Below, in pieces: positions 46,699 through 57,434 of a DNA stretch of 64,000 nt. Position numbers and translations under genes: made by a program. This DNA comes from Lelliottia amnigena (GTDB lineage: Bacteria; Pseudomonadota; Gammaproteobacteria; Enterobacterales; Enterobacteriaceae): positions 4,092,001-4,156,000 of the forward strand of contig LR134135.1 of NCBI GenBank assembly GCA_900635465.1, read 5' to 3'. Each line of letters opens with the position of its first letter. The first letter of the stretch is position 1. The notes under the pieces were generated by a model. It saw nothing but the letters and a program-made list of their open reading frames with translations. It had not been told where the DNA came from and made no database searches.

Positions 46699-47895
46699 TT
46701 ATCGCACATGAGCCAGCGCCTGCGCACAGGCCCAGGCGCTGGCCCACGCCCACTGGAAGTTATACCCGCCAAGCCAGCCGGTCACATCCATCACTTCACC
46801 AATAAAGTACAGCCCTGGCACGTTGCGGGCTTCCATGGTGCGTGAAGAGAGTTCATCGGTGTCGACACCGCCGAGCGTCACTTCCGCTGTGCGATACCCT
46901 TCGGTGCCGTTTGGCTGAACGCGCCAGTTCGTCAGCGTGTCGACCAGCGCTTGCTGCTCGCGGCTGTTGAGCTGCTTGAGCGTCACATCCGGAATTTGCC
47001 CCAGCAGCTGCAGGCACTCAATCAAACGCTTCGGCAGTTGCATCGCCAGCGTATTTTTCAAACTTTGATTCGGATGTTCAGCGCGTTGCTCGGTGATAAA
47101 GCTGTCCAGATCGCAATCCGGCACCAAATTCACCGTCACAAATTCACCCGGCTGCCAGTAGCTGGAAATTTGTAACACCGCCGGTCCAGAGAGACCGCGA
47201 TGGGTGAAGAGCAGATTTTCGCGAAAAAGCGTCCCGTCTTCCGCGGTGATGGTAGACGAAACCGATACGCCGGAGAGCGTCTGGAGCTGTTCCAGCAGCG
47301 GCTTGTGCAGCGTAAAGGGCACCAGCCCGGCGCGCGTGGGCAAGACCTTCAGGCCAAACTGCTCCGCAATTTTGTAGCCAAACGGCGTAGCGCCCAGCCC
47401 AGGCATCGACAGACCGCCGCTGGCAATCACCAGATTATCGGCGCTCACGGTGTCACCGTTCAGCTCCAGGGTATAGCCGTCGTCATCGCGGGTCACGTTC
47501 AGCACGTCGGTGCGCAGGCGCGTGATAACGCCGCCCTTTTCGCATTCTGCCACCAGCATATCGACAATCTGCTGTGCGGAATCATCGCAGAACAGCTGTC
47601 CCAGCGTTTTCTCGTGCCAGGCAATGCCGTGTTTCCCCACCAGTTCAATGAAATCCCACTGGGTATAACGCGCCAGGGCAGATTTGCAAAAATGACGGTT
47701 TTGGCTCAAATACGCGGCGGGTTCAACATATAAGTTAGTAAAATTACAGCGCCCCCCGCCAGACATCAGAATCTTGCGTCCAGGCCTCTTGCCATTATCC
47801 AGCAGCAGCACACGTCGACCCGCCTGTCCGGCCATTGCCGCACAGAACATACCCGCCGCACCGGCGCCAATTACAACGGCATCAAACCTTTCCAC
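46699..47895 (-). CDS. yhiN: HI0933/BaiN-family flavoprotein YhiN
   Basis: FAD-dependent protein of unknown physiological role, 398 residues (400 in E. coli). The dinucleotide-binding motif is DAVVIGAGAAGMFCAAMAGQ near the N-terminus, followed by GRKILMSGGGRCNFTN. The C-terminal GLYFIGEVMDVTGWLGGYNF is the second FAD motif. Related proteins include the bile-acid-pathway flavoprotein BaiN. It is divergent from pitA, as in E. coli, and marks the return to backbone sequence. Confidence 0.93.
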   Translation of the reverse strand: MERFDAVVIGAGAAGMFCAAMAGQAGRRVLLLDNGKRPGRKILMSGGGRCNFTNLYVEPAAYLSQNRHFCKSALARYTQWDFIELVGKHGIAWHEKTLGQLFCDDSAQQIVDMLVAECEKGGVITRLRTDVLNVTRDDDGYTLELNGDTVSADNLVIASGGLSMPGLGATPFGYKIAEQFGLKVLPTRAGLVPFTLHKPLLEQLQTLSGVSVSSTITAEDGTLFRENLLFTHRGLSGPAVLQISSYWQPGEFVTVNLVPDCDLDSFITEQRAEHPNQSLKNTLAMQLPKRLIECLQLLGQIPDVTLKQLNSREQQALVDTLTNWRVQPNGTEGYRTAEVTLGGVDTDELSSRTMEARNVPGLYFIGEVMDVTGWLGGYNFQWAWASAWACAQALAHVR

Positions 47896-48125
47896 ATCAA
47901 AATCCTCTTGTTTTACCGGCGCGAATTGTAAAGTTTCCTATGTGGTCGCACCAGCGCAAATATCCGATATCTCAGTCATTTACTTGAAATATAAAATATA
48001 TTTCTTTACCGGACACATACAAAGCAGAAGGTATATCAAAAAAAAGCTATATTTCACTTTGCCCGTTGCGCGTTTGTCCTGGATAATGCGCCGCGTTCAT
48101 GTCCTCCAAAATGGCGTAACGTCCT

Positions 48126-49625
48126 ATGCTACATTTGTTTGCTGGTCTGGATTTACATACCGGACTTTTATTATTGCTTGCTCTGGCATTTGTCTTGTTC
48201 TATGAAGCTATCAATGGCTTCCACGATACGGCGAACGCAGTAGCTACCGTTATCTATACTCGTGCTTTACGATCGCAAGTTGCGGTTGTGATGGCGGCTG
48301 TATTTAACTTCTTTGGTGTTCTCCTTGGTGGTCTAAGCGTAGCCTACGCCATCGTTCACATGCTGCCTACAGACCTCCTTCTGAATATGAGTTCAGCCCA
48401 TGGTCTGGCGATGGTATTTTCAATGCTGCTTGCCGCGATTATCTGGAACCTCGGAACCTGGTATTTCGGTCTGCCTGCATCCAGTTCTCACACGCTGATC
48501 GGCGCGATTATCGGTATTGGGTTAACCAACGCCCTGATGACCGGTACGTCAGTCGTTGATGCGCTGAATATCCCGAAAGTGATGGGGATTTTTGGTTCGC
48601 TTATCATTTCCCCCATCGTGGGCCTGGTCGTTGCGGGTGGATTGATTTTCATCCTGCGCCGTTACTGGAGCGGAACCAAAAAACGCGCCCGTATTCACCT
48701 GACGCCCGCAGAGCGTGAAAAGAAAGACGGCAAGAAAAAGCCGCCATTCTGGACGCGTATTGCTCTGATTATTTCCGCTATTGGTGTGGCCTTCTCTCAT
48801 GGCGCGAACGACGGCCAGAAAGGCATTGGCCTGGTGATGCTGGTATTGATTGGCGTAGCGCCGGCAGGTTTCGTGGTTAACATGAACGCCTCCGGCTACG
48901 AAATCACCCGTACCCGCGATGCCATCAATAACGTCGAAGTTTACTTCCAGCAGCATCCTGCGCTGTTGAAGAAAGCCACCGGCGTTGACCAGTTGATTCC
49001 TTCGCCTGAACCGGGTGTGTCCACCGCACCTGGCGAGTTCCATTGCCATCCGGCAAACGCGATCAACGCGCTGGAACGTGTGAAGGTGATGCTGGGTGAT
49101 ATCGAAAGCTACGACAAACTGTCCGTCGATCAACGTGGTCAGCTGCGTCGTATCATGCTCTGCATCTCTGATGTGACTGATAAAGTCGCGAAGTTGCCAG
49201 AAGTGAACGCAGACGATAAGCGCCTGCTGAAGAAACTGAAAGGCGATATGCTCAATACCATTGAGTACGCGCCAATCTGGATCATCATGGCGGTCGCGCT
49301 GGCGCTGGGTATCGGTACGATGATTGGCTGGCGTCGTGTTGCTACTACTATCGGTGAAAAGATCGGTAAGAAAGGCATGACGTATGCGCAAGGTATGTCC
49401 GCGCAGATGACGGCTGCGGTCTCTATCGGTCTGGCGAGTTACACCGGCATGCCGGTCTCCACCACTCACGTACTGTCTTCGTCCGTGGCGGGTACCATGA
49501 TTGTTGACGGTGGCGGTCTGCAACGCAAAACCGTGACCAACATTCTGATGGCCTGGGTGTTTACCCTGCCGGCGTCAATTCTGCTGTCAGGCGGTCTGTA
49601 CTGGATCTCCCTGAAGCTGATTTAA
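48126..49625 (+). CDS. pitA: Low-affinity inorganic phosphate / metal-phosphate symporter PitA
   Basis: PitA imports neutral metal-phosphate complexes with protons and is a route for zinc entry. It has 499 residues, as in E. coli. Duplicated family signatures are present: [15 protein letters not shown] near the N-terminus and [18 protein letters not shown] in the middle, with a large cytoplasmic loop (about 270-390) between membrane halves. It begins [20 protein letters not shown] and is followed by a strong terminator. Confidence 0.96.
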   Translation: MLHLFAGLDLHTGLLLLLALAFVLFYEAINGFHDTANAVATVIYTRALRSQVAVVMAAVFNFFGVLLGGLSVAYAIVHMLPTDLLLNMSSAHGLAMVFSMLLAAIIWNLGTWYFGLPASSSHTLIGAIIGIGLTNALMTGTSVVDALNIPKVMGIFGSLIISPIVGLVVAGGLIFILRRYWSGTKKRARIHLTPAEREKKDGKKKPPFWTRIALIISAIGVAFSHGANDGQKGIGLVMLVLIGVAPAGFVVNMNASGYEITRTRDAINNVEVYFQQHPALLKKATGVDQLIPSPEPGVSTAPGEFHCHPANAINALERVKVMLGDIESYDKLSVDQRGQLRRIMLCISDVTDKVAKLPEVNADDKRLLKKLKGDMLNTIEYAPIWIIMAVALALGIGTMIGWRRVATTIGEKIGKKGMTYAQGMSAQMTAAVSIGLASYTGMPVSTTHVLSSSVAGTMIVDGGGLQRKTVTNILMAWVFTLPASILLSGGLYWISLKLI

Positions 49626-49640
49626 CGAAAAGCGTGCATA

Positions 49641-49674
49641 AAAAAGCGGGTCAGGAAACTGACCCGCTTTTTTT
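49641..49674 (+). terminator. pitA terminator
   Basis: aaaaagcgggtca-ggaaac-tgacccgcttttttt: an 8-bp GC-rich stem extended by A-T pairs with a T7 tail, 16 bases after the pitA stop. The A run lets it serve uspB on the other strand too. Confidence 0.93.
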
Positions 49675-49690
49675 ATCCTCATTTTCATAC

Positions 49691-50026
49691 TCAATGCCAG
49701 ATCAGGAGCGCCACCATACTCACCACAACCAGTCCACACAGGGCGCTGGTCAAAATGAACTGACAACGTAAACGCTCGCAACGACGGATAAATTCATCGT
49801 CATGATGATCGCGATAGCGTTGGGCGTAGATGTACCACACCAGACGCATCTGTTTGCTGGGCTGTCCATGCGACGTGAAGAAGCCTCCACCATCCACATA
49901 CTGATAAAGCAACGGATCGCAACCACGAAGTACCACTAATAGCGCGCGTAATGATGAGAAATAACGCGCCATATTCACTATGCAAACCACACATAACGCC
50001 CAAAACAATGCGACAGTGCTAATCAT
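49691..50026 (-). CDS. uspB: Universal stress protein B, membrane protein UspB
   Basis: Small inner-membrane protein of 111 residues, as in E. coli, with helices near both ends ([20 protein letters not shown] and [20 protein letters not shown]). The start at 50026 is chosen by homology; the frame is open to 50050. In E. coli it is RpoS-dependent and mutants are ethanol-sensitive in stationary phase; the mechanism is unknown. It is divergent from uspA and convergent with pitA, sharing its terminator. Confidence 0.94.
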   Translation of the reverse strand: MISTVALFWALCVVCIVNMARYFSSLRALLVVLRGCDPLLYQYVDGGGFFTSHGQPSKQMRLVWYIYAQRYRDHHDDEFIRRCERLRCQFILTSALCGLVVVSMVALLIWH

Positions 50027-50309
50027 ACTTCCTCCCCGGCGTCCGCCCACGAAGCAAGGCTTCTGGACAACCGCACCCCAATGCCCTGACAGACAGTTCA
50101 GTGAAAGAATGACGAAAGTCGATCGGGTTCACGTTTAATTATCCGAACGGCTCATTCAATAGTGTAGGAGATCCGCTAATTTTTTTGCCACAAGGTTAAT
50201 CGTTATCAACACCAAAGCTTGATAATTTTCGCTAACTGGGCCGTAATAAAGACAGATAGACGACGGCTTCACTCATGGGTCATCGATAACTTAAGGAAGG
50301 AGTAACACT

Positions 50310-50747
50310 ATGGCTTACAAACACATTCTTATCGCGGTAGACCTCTCTCCTGAGAGCAAAGTGCTGGTTGATAAAGCGGTATCCATGGCACGTCCCTATA
50401 ACGCGAAAGTTTCTTTGATTCACGTTGATGTGAATTACTCCGATCTCTACACCGGCCTCATCGACGTCAATCTTGGCGACATGCAGAAGCGCATTTCTGA
50501 AGAAACTCACCACGCGTTAACTGAGTTGTCCACCAACGCGGGATACCCGATTACCGAAACTTTAAGCGGTAGCGGCGATCTCGGCCAGGTGCTGGTTGAT
50601 GCGATTAAGAAATACGATATGGATTTGGTGGTTTGCGGTCATCACCAGGATTTCTGGAGCAAACTGATGTCTTCTGCGCGTCAGCTGATTAACACCGTTC
50701 ACGTTGATATGCTGATCGTCCCACTGCGTGACGAAGAAGACGAGTAA
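50310..50747 (+). CDS. uspA: Universal stress protein A
   Basis: Cytoplasmic stress protein of the UspA fold, 145 residues (144 in E. coli, one extra Asp in the RDEEDE tail). The N-terminal [20 protein letters not shown] and [20 protein letters not shown] are almost unchanged. Like E. coli UspA it lacks the ATP-binding G-2x-G-9x-G-S/T motif seen in other Usp proteins. AAGGAAGGAG precedes the start. It is induced by growth arrest in E. coli. The E. coli neighbour dtpB is missing; rsmJ follows directly. Confidence 0.96.
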   Translation: MAYKHILIAVDLSPESKVLVDKAVSMARPYNAKVSLIHVDVNYSDLYTGLIDVNLGDMQKRISEETHHALTELSTNAGYPITETLSGSGDLGQVLVDAIKKYDMDLVVCGHHQDFWSKLMSSARQLINTVHVDMLIVPLRDEEDE

Positions 50748-50756
50748 TTCTGTATC

Positions 50757-50850
50757 CCTTCACCCCAGCCCTCTCCCCATAGGGGAGAGGGCGTAAAGAC
50801 AGCTCCGGCTACTTCCCTCTCCCTGTGGGAGAGGGTTATAGGGTGAGGGC
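50757..50850. repeat. Two REP-like palindromes in opposite orientation
   Basis: ccttcaccccagccctctccccataggggagaggg (about 50757-50791) is followed by the reverse-oriented ccctctccctgtgggagaggg...gtgagggcatca (about 50814-50852). The pair lies between the convergent uspA and rsmJ genes. Confidence 0.8.
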
Positions 50851-50851
50851 A

Positions 50852-51616
50852 TCAGCCCGCACTCACCTCAGCCGTTCCCGAATAAATATCAAACCGGTGC
50901 CCTTTGGTCACCACGGCATTTGTCGTCACCACGTCCGCCAGCGGCGGTGCGTAATCAGGGCGCTTCACCACCACCCGTTTTGTGGCCAGCAACCGCGCAG
51001 GTTCCAGCAAACCATCCGCATCTAAATCCGGTCCCACCAGCGACTGAAACACGCGCATCTCTTTTTTGACCAGCGCGCTTTTCTGCTTATGCGGGAACAT
51101 CGGATCGAGATACACCACCTGCGGACGCGGCGTGATATCCGTCAATGCCGTCAGGCTCGACGCATGAATCAGCCGTAAACGTTCCTGTAACCACGCGCCT
51201 ATCTCTGGATCGGCATAGCCGCGCGCCAGACCATCGTCGAGCAGCGCCGCGACCACCGGGTTACGCTCCAGCATACGCACGCGACAGCCCACGGACGCCA
51301 GCACAAAGGCGTCGCGGCCCAGCCCCGCCGTTGCATCCACCACGTCCGGCAGATAACGCCCTTTGACACCCACCGCTTTCGCTACCGCTTCCCCGCGACC
51401 GCCGCCAAACTTACGCCGATGCGCCATCGCGCCGTCAACGAAATCAACAAAGATGCCGCCGAGCTTGGGCTCATCACGCTTACGCAGTTCAAGATGTTCC
51501 GGCGTCATCACCAGCGCCATCAAATTTTGTTCATCGTGTTCAAGCCCCCAGCGGGCCGCAAGAACAGATAAGGCGCCGTCTCCGGCGCCTGTTTCATCGA
51601 CTAAGCAGATTTTCAC
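50852..51616 (-). CDS. rsmJ: 16S rRNA (guanine-1516-N2)-methyltransferase RsmJ
   Basis: RsmJ (YhiQ) methylates G1516 of 16S rRNA. A GTG start at 51616 yields 254 residues (250 in E. coli), beginning [20 protein letters not shown]; the open frame to 51679 lies inside prlC. The SAM site is [20 protein letters not shown] and the catalytic motif is [20 protein letters not shown]. It starts 7 bases after the prlC stop, so it is probably co-transcribed with prlC from the heat-shock promoter. Confidence 0.94.
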   Translation of the reverse strand: MKICLVDETGAGDGALSVLAARWGLEHDEQNLMALVMTPEHLELRKRDEPKLGGIFVDFVDGAMAHRRKFGGGRGEAVAKAVGVKGRYLPDVVDATAGLGRDAFVLASVGCRVRMLERNPVVAALLDDGLARGYADPEIGAWLQERLRLIHASSLTALTDITPRPQVVYLDPMFPHKQKSALVKKEMRVFQSLVGPDLDADGLLEPARLLATKRVVVKRPDYAPPLADVVTTNAVVTKGHRFDIYSGTAEVSAG

Positions 51617-51623
51617 GCTGCGA

Positions 51624-53666
51624 TCAGCCTTTGATACCGTAATGCTCAAGCATCGCGTCCAGCTGCGGCTCGCGGCCACGGAAGCGTTTGAACAGCTCCA
51701 TTGGCTCCTCAGCCCCCCCGCGCGTCAGGATGTTATCCAGGAACGACTGACCGGTTTCACGGTTGAAGATCCCTTCTTCTTCGAAGCGAGAGTAGGCATC
51801 TGCGGCCAGCACGTCTGCCCACAGATAGCTGTAATAGCCTGCCGCGTATCCGCCAGCAAAGATATGGCTAAACGCGTGCGGGAATCGGCCCCACGTAGGA
51901 CCAGGGATCAGCGCGACCTGCTTTTTAATTTCAGCCAGGGTTTCGAGGATTTTTGCCCCCTGCTCTGGGCTGAATTCGGCATGCAGACGGAAATCGAACA
52001 GACCGAACTCCAGCTGGCGCAGGATAAACATCGCCGCCTGGTAGTTTTTCGCGGCCAGCATTTTATCCAGCAGCGCTTTTGGCAGCGGCTCGCCTGTTTC
52101 GTAATGGCCAGAGATAAACGCCAGCGCGTCCGGCTCCCAGCACCAGTTTTCCATAAACTGACTTGGCAGCTCGACGGCATCCCACGGAACACCGCTGATA
52201 CCCGACACACCCGCCGCTTCAATACGCGTCAGCATATGATGCAGACCGTGGCCGAATTCGTGGAACAGAGTGATCACTTCATCGTGCGTGAATAGCGCAG
52301 GCTTGCCGCTAACCGGACGGTTAAAGTTACAGGTCAGGTAAGCGACCGGTTTTTGCAACGAACCGTCGGCTTTACGCATCTGGCCGACGCAGTCGTCCAT
52401 CCATGCGCCGCCGCGTTTGTTTTCACGCGCATACAGATCCAGATAGAAACTGCCGCGCAGTTCGTTTTTCTCGTCATACAGCTCGAAGAAACGCACTTCC
52501 GGATGCCAGACATCCACGTCGGTACGCTCTTTGGCGGTAATGCCGTAAATGCGTTTCACCACTTCAAACAGGCCGTTTACGGCTTTGTTCTCGGGGAAGT
52601 ACGGACGCAGCTGTTCATCGCTGATGCTGTACAAATGCTGTTTCTGTTTTTCGCTGTAGTAGGCGATGTCCCACGGTTGCAGGTCGTCGACGCCAAACTC
52701 AGCGTTCGCAAATGCGCGCAGCTGTGCCAGCTCTTTTTCGCCCTGCGGACGCGCACGTTTTGCCAGATCGGTTAAGAACTCCAGAACCTGCTGTGGGTTT
52801 TCCGCCATTTTGGTGGCGAGGGATTTTTCGGCGTAGCTGTCGAAGCCCAGCAGCTGTGCCAGCTCGTGGCGCAGCGCGAGGATTTCGGCCATCACCGGGC
52901 TGTTGTCCCATTTCCCGGCATTTGGGCCCTGATCAGACGCACGCGTACTGTACGCGCGGTACAACTCTTCACGCAGCGCCTGATTGTCACAATAGGTCAT
53001 GACCGGCAGATAGCTCGGGATATCAAGCGTTAACAGGAAACCTTCCTGCTCTTTCGCTTCGGCCTGCGCTTTGGCCGCCGCCAGCGCGCTCTCCGGCATG
53101 CCCGCCAGTTCAGATTCGTCGGTAATCAGTTTCGACCAGCCCATGGTGGCATCAAGAACGTTGTTGCTGTACTGATTGCCCAGCTCTGACAGACGCGCGG
53201 CGATTTCGCCGTAGCGCGTTTGTTTCTCTTTTGGCAGGCCAATCCCGGACAGTTCAAAATCGCGCAGCGCGTTATCGACCGCTTTTTTCTGGGCGATATC
53301 CAGTTTGGCGTAGTTCTCACCGTCGCGCAGATCGCGATAGGCGTTGTACAACCCTTCGTGCTGACCCACCCAGGTGCTGTATTCCGACAGCAGCGGCAGC
53401 GTTTGCTCGTAGGCTTCGCGCAGTTCCGGGCTGTTTTTTACGGAGTTCAGATGGCTGACCGGTGAGAAAAGGCGACCCAACACGTCATCCACTTCGGCCA
53501 GCGTCTGGCACAAATTCTCCCAGGTGTACGGTCCGCCCTTCGCGACCACGCTTTCTACCGCCGTGCGGCAATCGTCCAGCGCTTTGGTGACGGCTGGAAC
53601 GACATGCTCTGGCTGGATTTTAGAAAACGGCGGTAACGAGAAAGGCGTCAGTAATGGATTGGTCAT
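51624..53666 (-). CDS. prlC: Oligopeptidase A PrlC
   Basis: Cytoplasmic M3-family zinc metallopeptidase that degrades signal peptides and small peptides. It has 680 residues, as in E. coli, from [20 protein letters not shown]. The zinc site HEFGH is near residue 469 ([20 protein letters not shown]), with the third ligand Glu about 25 residues later. The start at 53666 is preferred over the open frame to 53705. A sigma-32 promoter lies about 65-90 bases upstream, and rsmJ follows in the same direction. Confidence 0.96.
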   Translation of the reverse strand: MTNPLLTPFSLPPFSKIQPEHVVPAVTKALDDCRTAVESVVAKGGPYTWENLCQTLAEVDDVLGRLFSPVSHLNSVKNSPELREAYEQTLPLLSEYSTWVGQHEGLYNAYRDLRDGENYAKLDIAQKKAVDNALRDFELSGIGLPKEKQTRYGEIAARLSELGNQYSNNVLDATMGWSKLITDESELAGMPESALAAAKAQAEAKEQEGFLLTLDIPSYLPVMTYCDNQALREELYRAYSTRASDQGPNAGKWDNSPVMAEILALRHELAQLLGFDSYAEKSLATKMAENPQQVLEFLTDLAKRARPQGEKELAQLRAFANAEFGVDDLQPWDIAYYSEKQKQHLYSISDEQLRPYFPENKAVNGLFEVVKRIYGITAKERTDVDVWHPEVRFFELYDEKNELRGSFYLDLYARENKRGGAWMDDCVGQMRKADGSLQKPVAYLTCNFNRPVSGKPALFTHDEVITLFHEFGHGLHHMLTRIEAAGVSGISGVPWDAVELPSQFMENWCWEPDALAFISGHYETGEPLPKALLDKMLAAKNYQAAMFILRQLEFGLFDFRLHAEFSPEQGAKILETLAEIKKQVALIPGPTWGRFPHAFSHIFAGGYAAGYYSYLWADVLAADAYSRFEEEGIFNRETGQSFLDNILTRGGAEEPMELFKRFRGREPQLDAMLEHYGIKG

Positions 53667-53729
53667 AAGCGCTGTCCTGTAGAAATAGATGAATGAAGCG
53701 CGCATCCGGCGCTGTGCATATTGTTTGTA

Positions 53730-53757
53730 GAATGGGGTTAAGTGTAGTGAATTTCAA
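53730..53757 (-). promoter_or_regulatory. sigma-32 (heat-shock) promoter of prlC
   Basis: On the minus strand TTGAAA (53757-53752) is followed after 14 bases by CCCCATTC (53737-53730), close to the RpoH consensus CTTGAAA-N13-15-CCCCATnT. prlC is a known heat-shock gene in E. coli. Confidence 0.82.
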
Positions 53758-53879
53758 TGCCAAACGTTGCGCTTTCGCGGCGGCGATGACTTTTCTGTAT
53801 ACTGTGGCGATATGCTATTTTTTGCCCGACCGCGCACCGCGATCCGGCTCTACGTTTACTTACTGGAACACCTTTACCC

Positions 53880-54722
53880 ATGCTCAGTTATCGCCACAGC
53901 TACCACGCGGGCAACCACGCCGATGTCCTCAAACATACCGTTCAGAGCCTGATTATCGAGTCTCTGAAAGAGAAAGATAAACCCTTTCTCTATCTGGACA
54001 CCCACGCGGGCGCGGGCCGCTACCAGTTAAGCAGTCAGCACGCGGAGCGTACCGGTGAATATCTGGAAGGTATCGCTCGCATCTGGCAGCAGGACTCTCT
54101 CCCCGCCGAGCTGGAGCCGTACATCAACGTAGTGAAGCATTACAACCGCAGCGGCCAGTTGCGCTACTACCCTGGCTCCCCGCTGATTGCTCGCCAGCTG
54201 TTGCGCGAACATGACAGCCTGCAGCTGACCGAACTGCACCCAAGCGATTTCCCGCTGCTGCGCTCTGAATTCCAAAAAGACGCCCGCGCGCGCGTGGAAA
54301 AAGCTGATGGTTATCAGCAGCTTAAATCCAAACTGCCGCCGGTTTCCCGTCGTGGTCTGATATTGATCGACCCACCCTACGAAATCAAAACTGACTATCA
54401 GGCGGTAGTGACCGGTATTCACGAAGGCTATAAACGCTTCGCGACCGGCACTTACGCACTGTGGTATCCGGTGGTGTTGCGCGCGCAAATCAAACGCATG
54501 ATCAAAGAACTGGAAGCGACAGGCATTCGTAAAATCATGCAGATTGAACTGGCTGTACGTCCTGATAGCGATCAGCGCGGCATGACGGGCTCGGGCATGA
54601 TCGTGGTTAACCCACCGTGGAAGCTCGAAGCACAAATGAACAACGTGCTGCCGTGGCTGCACAAAACGCTGGTGCCAGGCGGAATTGGCCATGCCACAGT
54701 CAGCTGGATCGTGCCGGAGTAA
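53880..54722 (+). CDS. rlmJ: 23S rRNA (adenine-2030-N6)-methyltransferase RlmJ
   Basis: RlmJ (YhiR) methylates A2030 of 23S rRNA. It has 280 residues, as in E. coli, starting MLSYRHSYHAGNHADVLKHT. The SAM motif is YLDTHAGAGRYQL and the catalytic D-P-P-Y is in GLILIDPPYEIKTDYQ near residue 164. It is divergent from prlC and followed by gor 70 bases later, possibly in one transcript. Confidence 0.95.
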   Translation: MLSYRHSYHAGNHADVLKHTVQSLIIESLKEKDKPFLYLDTHAGAGRYQLSSQHAERTGEYLEGIARIWQQDSLPAELEPYINVVKHYNRSGQLRYYPGSPLIARQLLREHDSLQLTELHPSDFPLLRSEFQKDARARVEKADGYQQLKSKLPPVSRRGLILIDPPYEIKTDYQAVVTGIHEGYKRFATGTYALWYPVVLRAQIKRMIKELEATGIRKIMQIELAVRPDSDQRGMTGSGMIVVNPPWKLEAQMNNVLPWLHKTLVPGGIGHATVSWIVPE

Positions 54723-54793
54723 TCGCAGTCATCGGTGGAAACTATTGATTTCAGGTATACAATCGCGGCAATCAGAAATTAAGGACAAGACCC

Positions 54794-56146
54794 ATGAGCA
54801 AGCATTATGACTACATCGCCATTGGCGGCGGCAGCGGCGGTATCGCCTCTATTAACCGTGCAGCCATGTACGGCCAGAAATGTGCGCTGATCGAAGCCAA
54901 AGAGCTGGGCGGCACCTGCGTTAACGTCGGTTGTGTACCGAAAAAAGTGATGTGGCATGCTGCGCAAATTCGCGAAGCCATCCACATGTACGGCCCGGAT
55001 TACGGTTTTGACACCACTATTAATCACTTCGACTGGGACAAGCTCATTGCCAGCCGTACCGCCTATATCGACCGTATTCACACGTCGTACGATAACGTGC
55101 TGGGTAAAAATAATGTCGATGTCATCAAAGGTTTTGCGCGCTTCGTCGATGCCAAAACGATCGAAGTGAATGGCGAGACGATCACTGCCGATCACATCCT
55201 GATCGCCACCGGTGGCCGTCCGAGCCATCCGAACATTCCGGGCGTTGAATTCGGTATCGACTCAGACGGTTTCTTCGAGCTGCCAGCGCTGCCGAAACGC
55301 GTTGCCGTGGTTGGTGCGGGTTATATCGCCGTGGAACTGGCGGGCGTGATCAACGGGCTGGGCGCGGAAACGCATCTGTTTGTGCGTAAACACGCGCCGC
55401 TGCGCAGCTTTGATCCGCTGATCGTCGAGACGCTGGTTGAAGTGATGAATACCGAAGGCCCGACGCTGCACACCCACGCGGTGCCGAAAGCCATCGAGAA
55501 AAACGCCGACGGTAGCCTGACGCTGCAATTAGACGACGGCCGCAGCCAGACCGTTGACTGCCTGATTTGGGCGATTGGTCGCGAACCGGCTAACGACAAT
55601 TTCAACCTGGCGGTGACCGGCGTTAAAACGAACGAGAAAGGATATATCGACGTCGATAAATTCCAGAACACCAGCGTTCCGGGCATTTATGCGGTCGGTG
55701 ATAACACCGGTGCCGTTGAGCTGACGCCTGTCGCCGTGGCAGCGGGTCGTCGTCTGTCAGAACGTTTGTTCAATAACAAGCCGGACGAGCATCTGGATTA
55801 CAGCAACATTCCAACCGTGGTCTTCAGCCATCCGCCAATCGGCACCGTCGGTTTAACCGAGCCGCAGGCGCGCGAGCAGTATGGTGACGACCAGGTGAAA
55901 GTGTACAAATCGTCATTCACCGCGATGTATACCGCCGTCACTTCGCATCGCCAGCCATGCCGTATGAAGCTGGTTTGCGTGGGGCCGGAAGAAAAAATCG
56001 TCGGCATCCATGGCATTGGCTTTGGTATGGACGAGATCCTGCAAGGCTTTGCGGTGGCGCTGAAAATGGGTGCAACGAAGAAAGACTTCGACAATACCGT
56101 GGCGATTCACCCTACCGCCGCAGAAGAATTTGTCACCATGCGTTAA
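54794..56146 (+). CDS. gor: Glutathione reductase Gor
   Basis: Flavoenzyme that reduces glutathione disulfide with NADPH in the cytoplasm. It has 450 residues, as in E. coli. The FAD motif is [16 protein letters not shown], the redox disulfide is C42-x4-C47 in [13 protein letters not shown], the NADPH motif is [14 protein letters not shown] and the C-terminal acid-base histidine is in [20 protein letters not shown] precedes the ATG. It ends in a clear terminator. Confidence 0.97.
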   Translation: MSKHYDYIAIGGGSGGIASINRAAMYGQKCALIEAKELGGTCVNVGCVPKKVMWHAAQIREAIHMYGPDYGFDTTINHFDWDKLIASRTAYIDRIHTSYDNVLGKNNVDVIKGFARFVDAKTIEVNGETITADHILIATGGRPSHPNIPGVEFGIDSDGFFELPALPKRVAVVGAGYIAVELAGVINGLGAETHLFVRKHAPLRSFDPLIVETLVEVMNTEGPTLHTHAVPKAIEKNADGSLTLQLDDGRSQTVDCLIWAIGREPANDNFNLAVTGVKTNEKGYIDVDKFQNTSVPGIYAVGDNTGAVELTPVAVAAGRRLSERLFNNKPDEHLDYSNIPTVVFSHPPIGTVGLTEPQAREQYGDDQVKVYKSSFTAMYTAVTSHRQPCRMKLVCVGPEEKIVGIHGIGFGMDEILQGFAVALKMGATKKDFDNTVAIHPTAAEEFVTMR

Positions 56147-56155
56147 TGCAACTTC

Positions 56156-56189
56156 ACGAAAAACTGGCTGTAAGAGGCCAGTTTTTCGT
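56156..56189 (+). terminator. gor terminator
   Basis: acgaaaaactggc-tgtaagag-gccagtttttcgt: a long A-T/G-C stem with a T5 tract, about 10 bases after the gor stop. Confidence 0.88.
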
Positions 56190-56455
56190 CTGTCGATGTG
56201 CAATATATCGACTCATCACTCAATACCTGTTCACTCCCTCCTGTTGAAAATGTCATTATTTTATTTCCGGCTGCTTATTATCGTCAGTTTTTTAAGATCT
56301 CGCTTCCTTTTTCCATATATTTGTCACGTAATTAATAGTTAATGATAACTGATAGATGATCGTAATAAATGACGATACACTCAACGTTCTAATTTAATTA
56401 TTTTGTAAGACTCCTCTCTTTTACAGGCAGACAACAGACATGAAAGCAGGTGAAA

Positions 56456-57424
56456 ATGACGGGAAGTTCAGGATTACATTCACTTAAAACATTGAGCTGT
56501 TTTGCCGCAGTGACATTTTTTTCAACCAGTCAGGCCTGCACAACGGAATGTTTGTTTGAACCCAATGTCGTCAATATTTTTTATTTGATCTCCATGGTGT
56601 CCAAACCGTTATTTTTCATCATAATGGGTTATATTGATGAGCTTGATCATTTATCCCCGGCACAATTTTTTGCGAAAGTCAGATCGGTTTTAGGCATTCT
56701 CATTTTCTGGAGTGCTGTGCTGACCTTGCTGAGTTCAAGAAGCCTTGAGGCGAGTTATTTACTGCAAAGCGGGATCCTCATCAACATGGCGGCGATCTAT
56801 TTTCTCTACCCGTTCCTTGTAAAAGGAAAGGATAAGCTGAACGTGTTGATATTGCTGGTGCTGGTAGGTTTACTGGGACTGCTAACGTTTGACGTATTAC
56901 GTGCCTCTACGCCTAACGCAGGTATCGACATTTTTACGGATTATACCTCAATATGGGTTTGGCCCGGATATTACATTCTTGGCCATGTGTTTGCTGGCAA
57001 GCCATTCAGACGTTTTATGAACAACCCAGCCATTACTAAACTGGCAAAAATCCTGTTATTCCCTGCCTTAATGAGTCTCTATTTCAGCGAACTGTATCTG
57101 GTAAACCATCAAACCGTTTATGTGAGCCCATGGCTTCTGCTTGAGCATTCTCAATTATTCATTCTATGCACTATTTTATTTATTATCTTCAATCGCACAG
57201 CCATAAAATCGAAGGCCATTAAAAAGACGATAAACTTTATGGGTCCAACGATGGTGGGTGTCTACATTATTCATTACAGCGTTTATTATATTCTGGTCAG
57301 AGTATATGAACTCTTTAATCTGGGGATAACGCTGCACTCGCTGGTACTTGTTTTTCTCTTATCCGTGGTGATATCACGGTTGCTATCACAGAATAAATAT
57401 ACGTCGAAAATAATCACCTTCTGA
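56456..57424 (+). CDS. Membrane acyltransferase-3 family protein (WecH/OafA-like)
   Basis: 322-residue polytopic protein with about ten hydrophobic helices. The N-terminal LKTLSCFAAVTFFSTSQACT, the VSKPLFFIIMGYI segment and the C-terminal MGPTMVGVYIIHYSVYYILV fit the acyltransferase-3 family, which O-acylates surface sugars. The expected H in the first helix region (usually R-x10-H) is not clearly present, so activity is uncertain. ATG 56456 has AGG 6 bases upstream; GTG 56450 is an alternative. The gene is AT-rich compared with gor and preceded by about 260 AT-rich bases. It is a likely acquired gene, convergent with the gltS-like gene. Confidence 0.7.
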   Translation: MTGSSGLHSLKTLSCFAAVTFFSTSQACTTECLFEPNVVNIFYLISMVSKPLFFIIMGYIDELDHLSPAQFFAKVRSVLGILIFWSAVLTLLSSRSLEASYLLQSGILINMAAIYFLYPFLVKGKDKLNVLILLVLVGLLGLLTFDVLRASTPNAGIDIFTDYTSIWVWPGYYILGHVFAGKPFRRFMNNPAITKLAKILLFPALMSLYFSELYLVNHQTVYVSPWLLLEHSQLFILCTILFIIFNRTAIKSKAIKKTINFMGPTMVGVYIIHYSVYYILVRVYELFNLGITLHSLVLVFLLSVVISRLLSQNKYTSKIITF

Positions 57425-57434
57425 AGGTTTGCTT

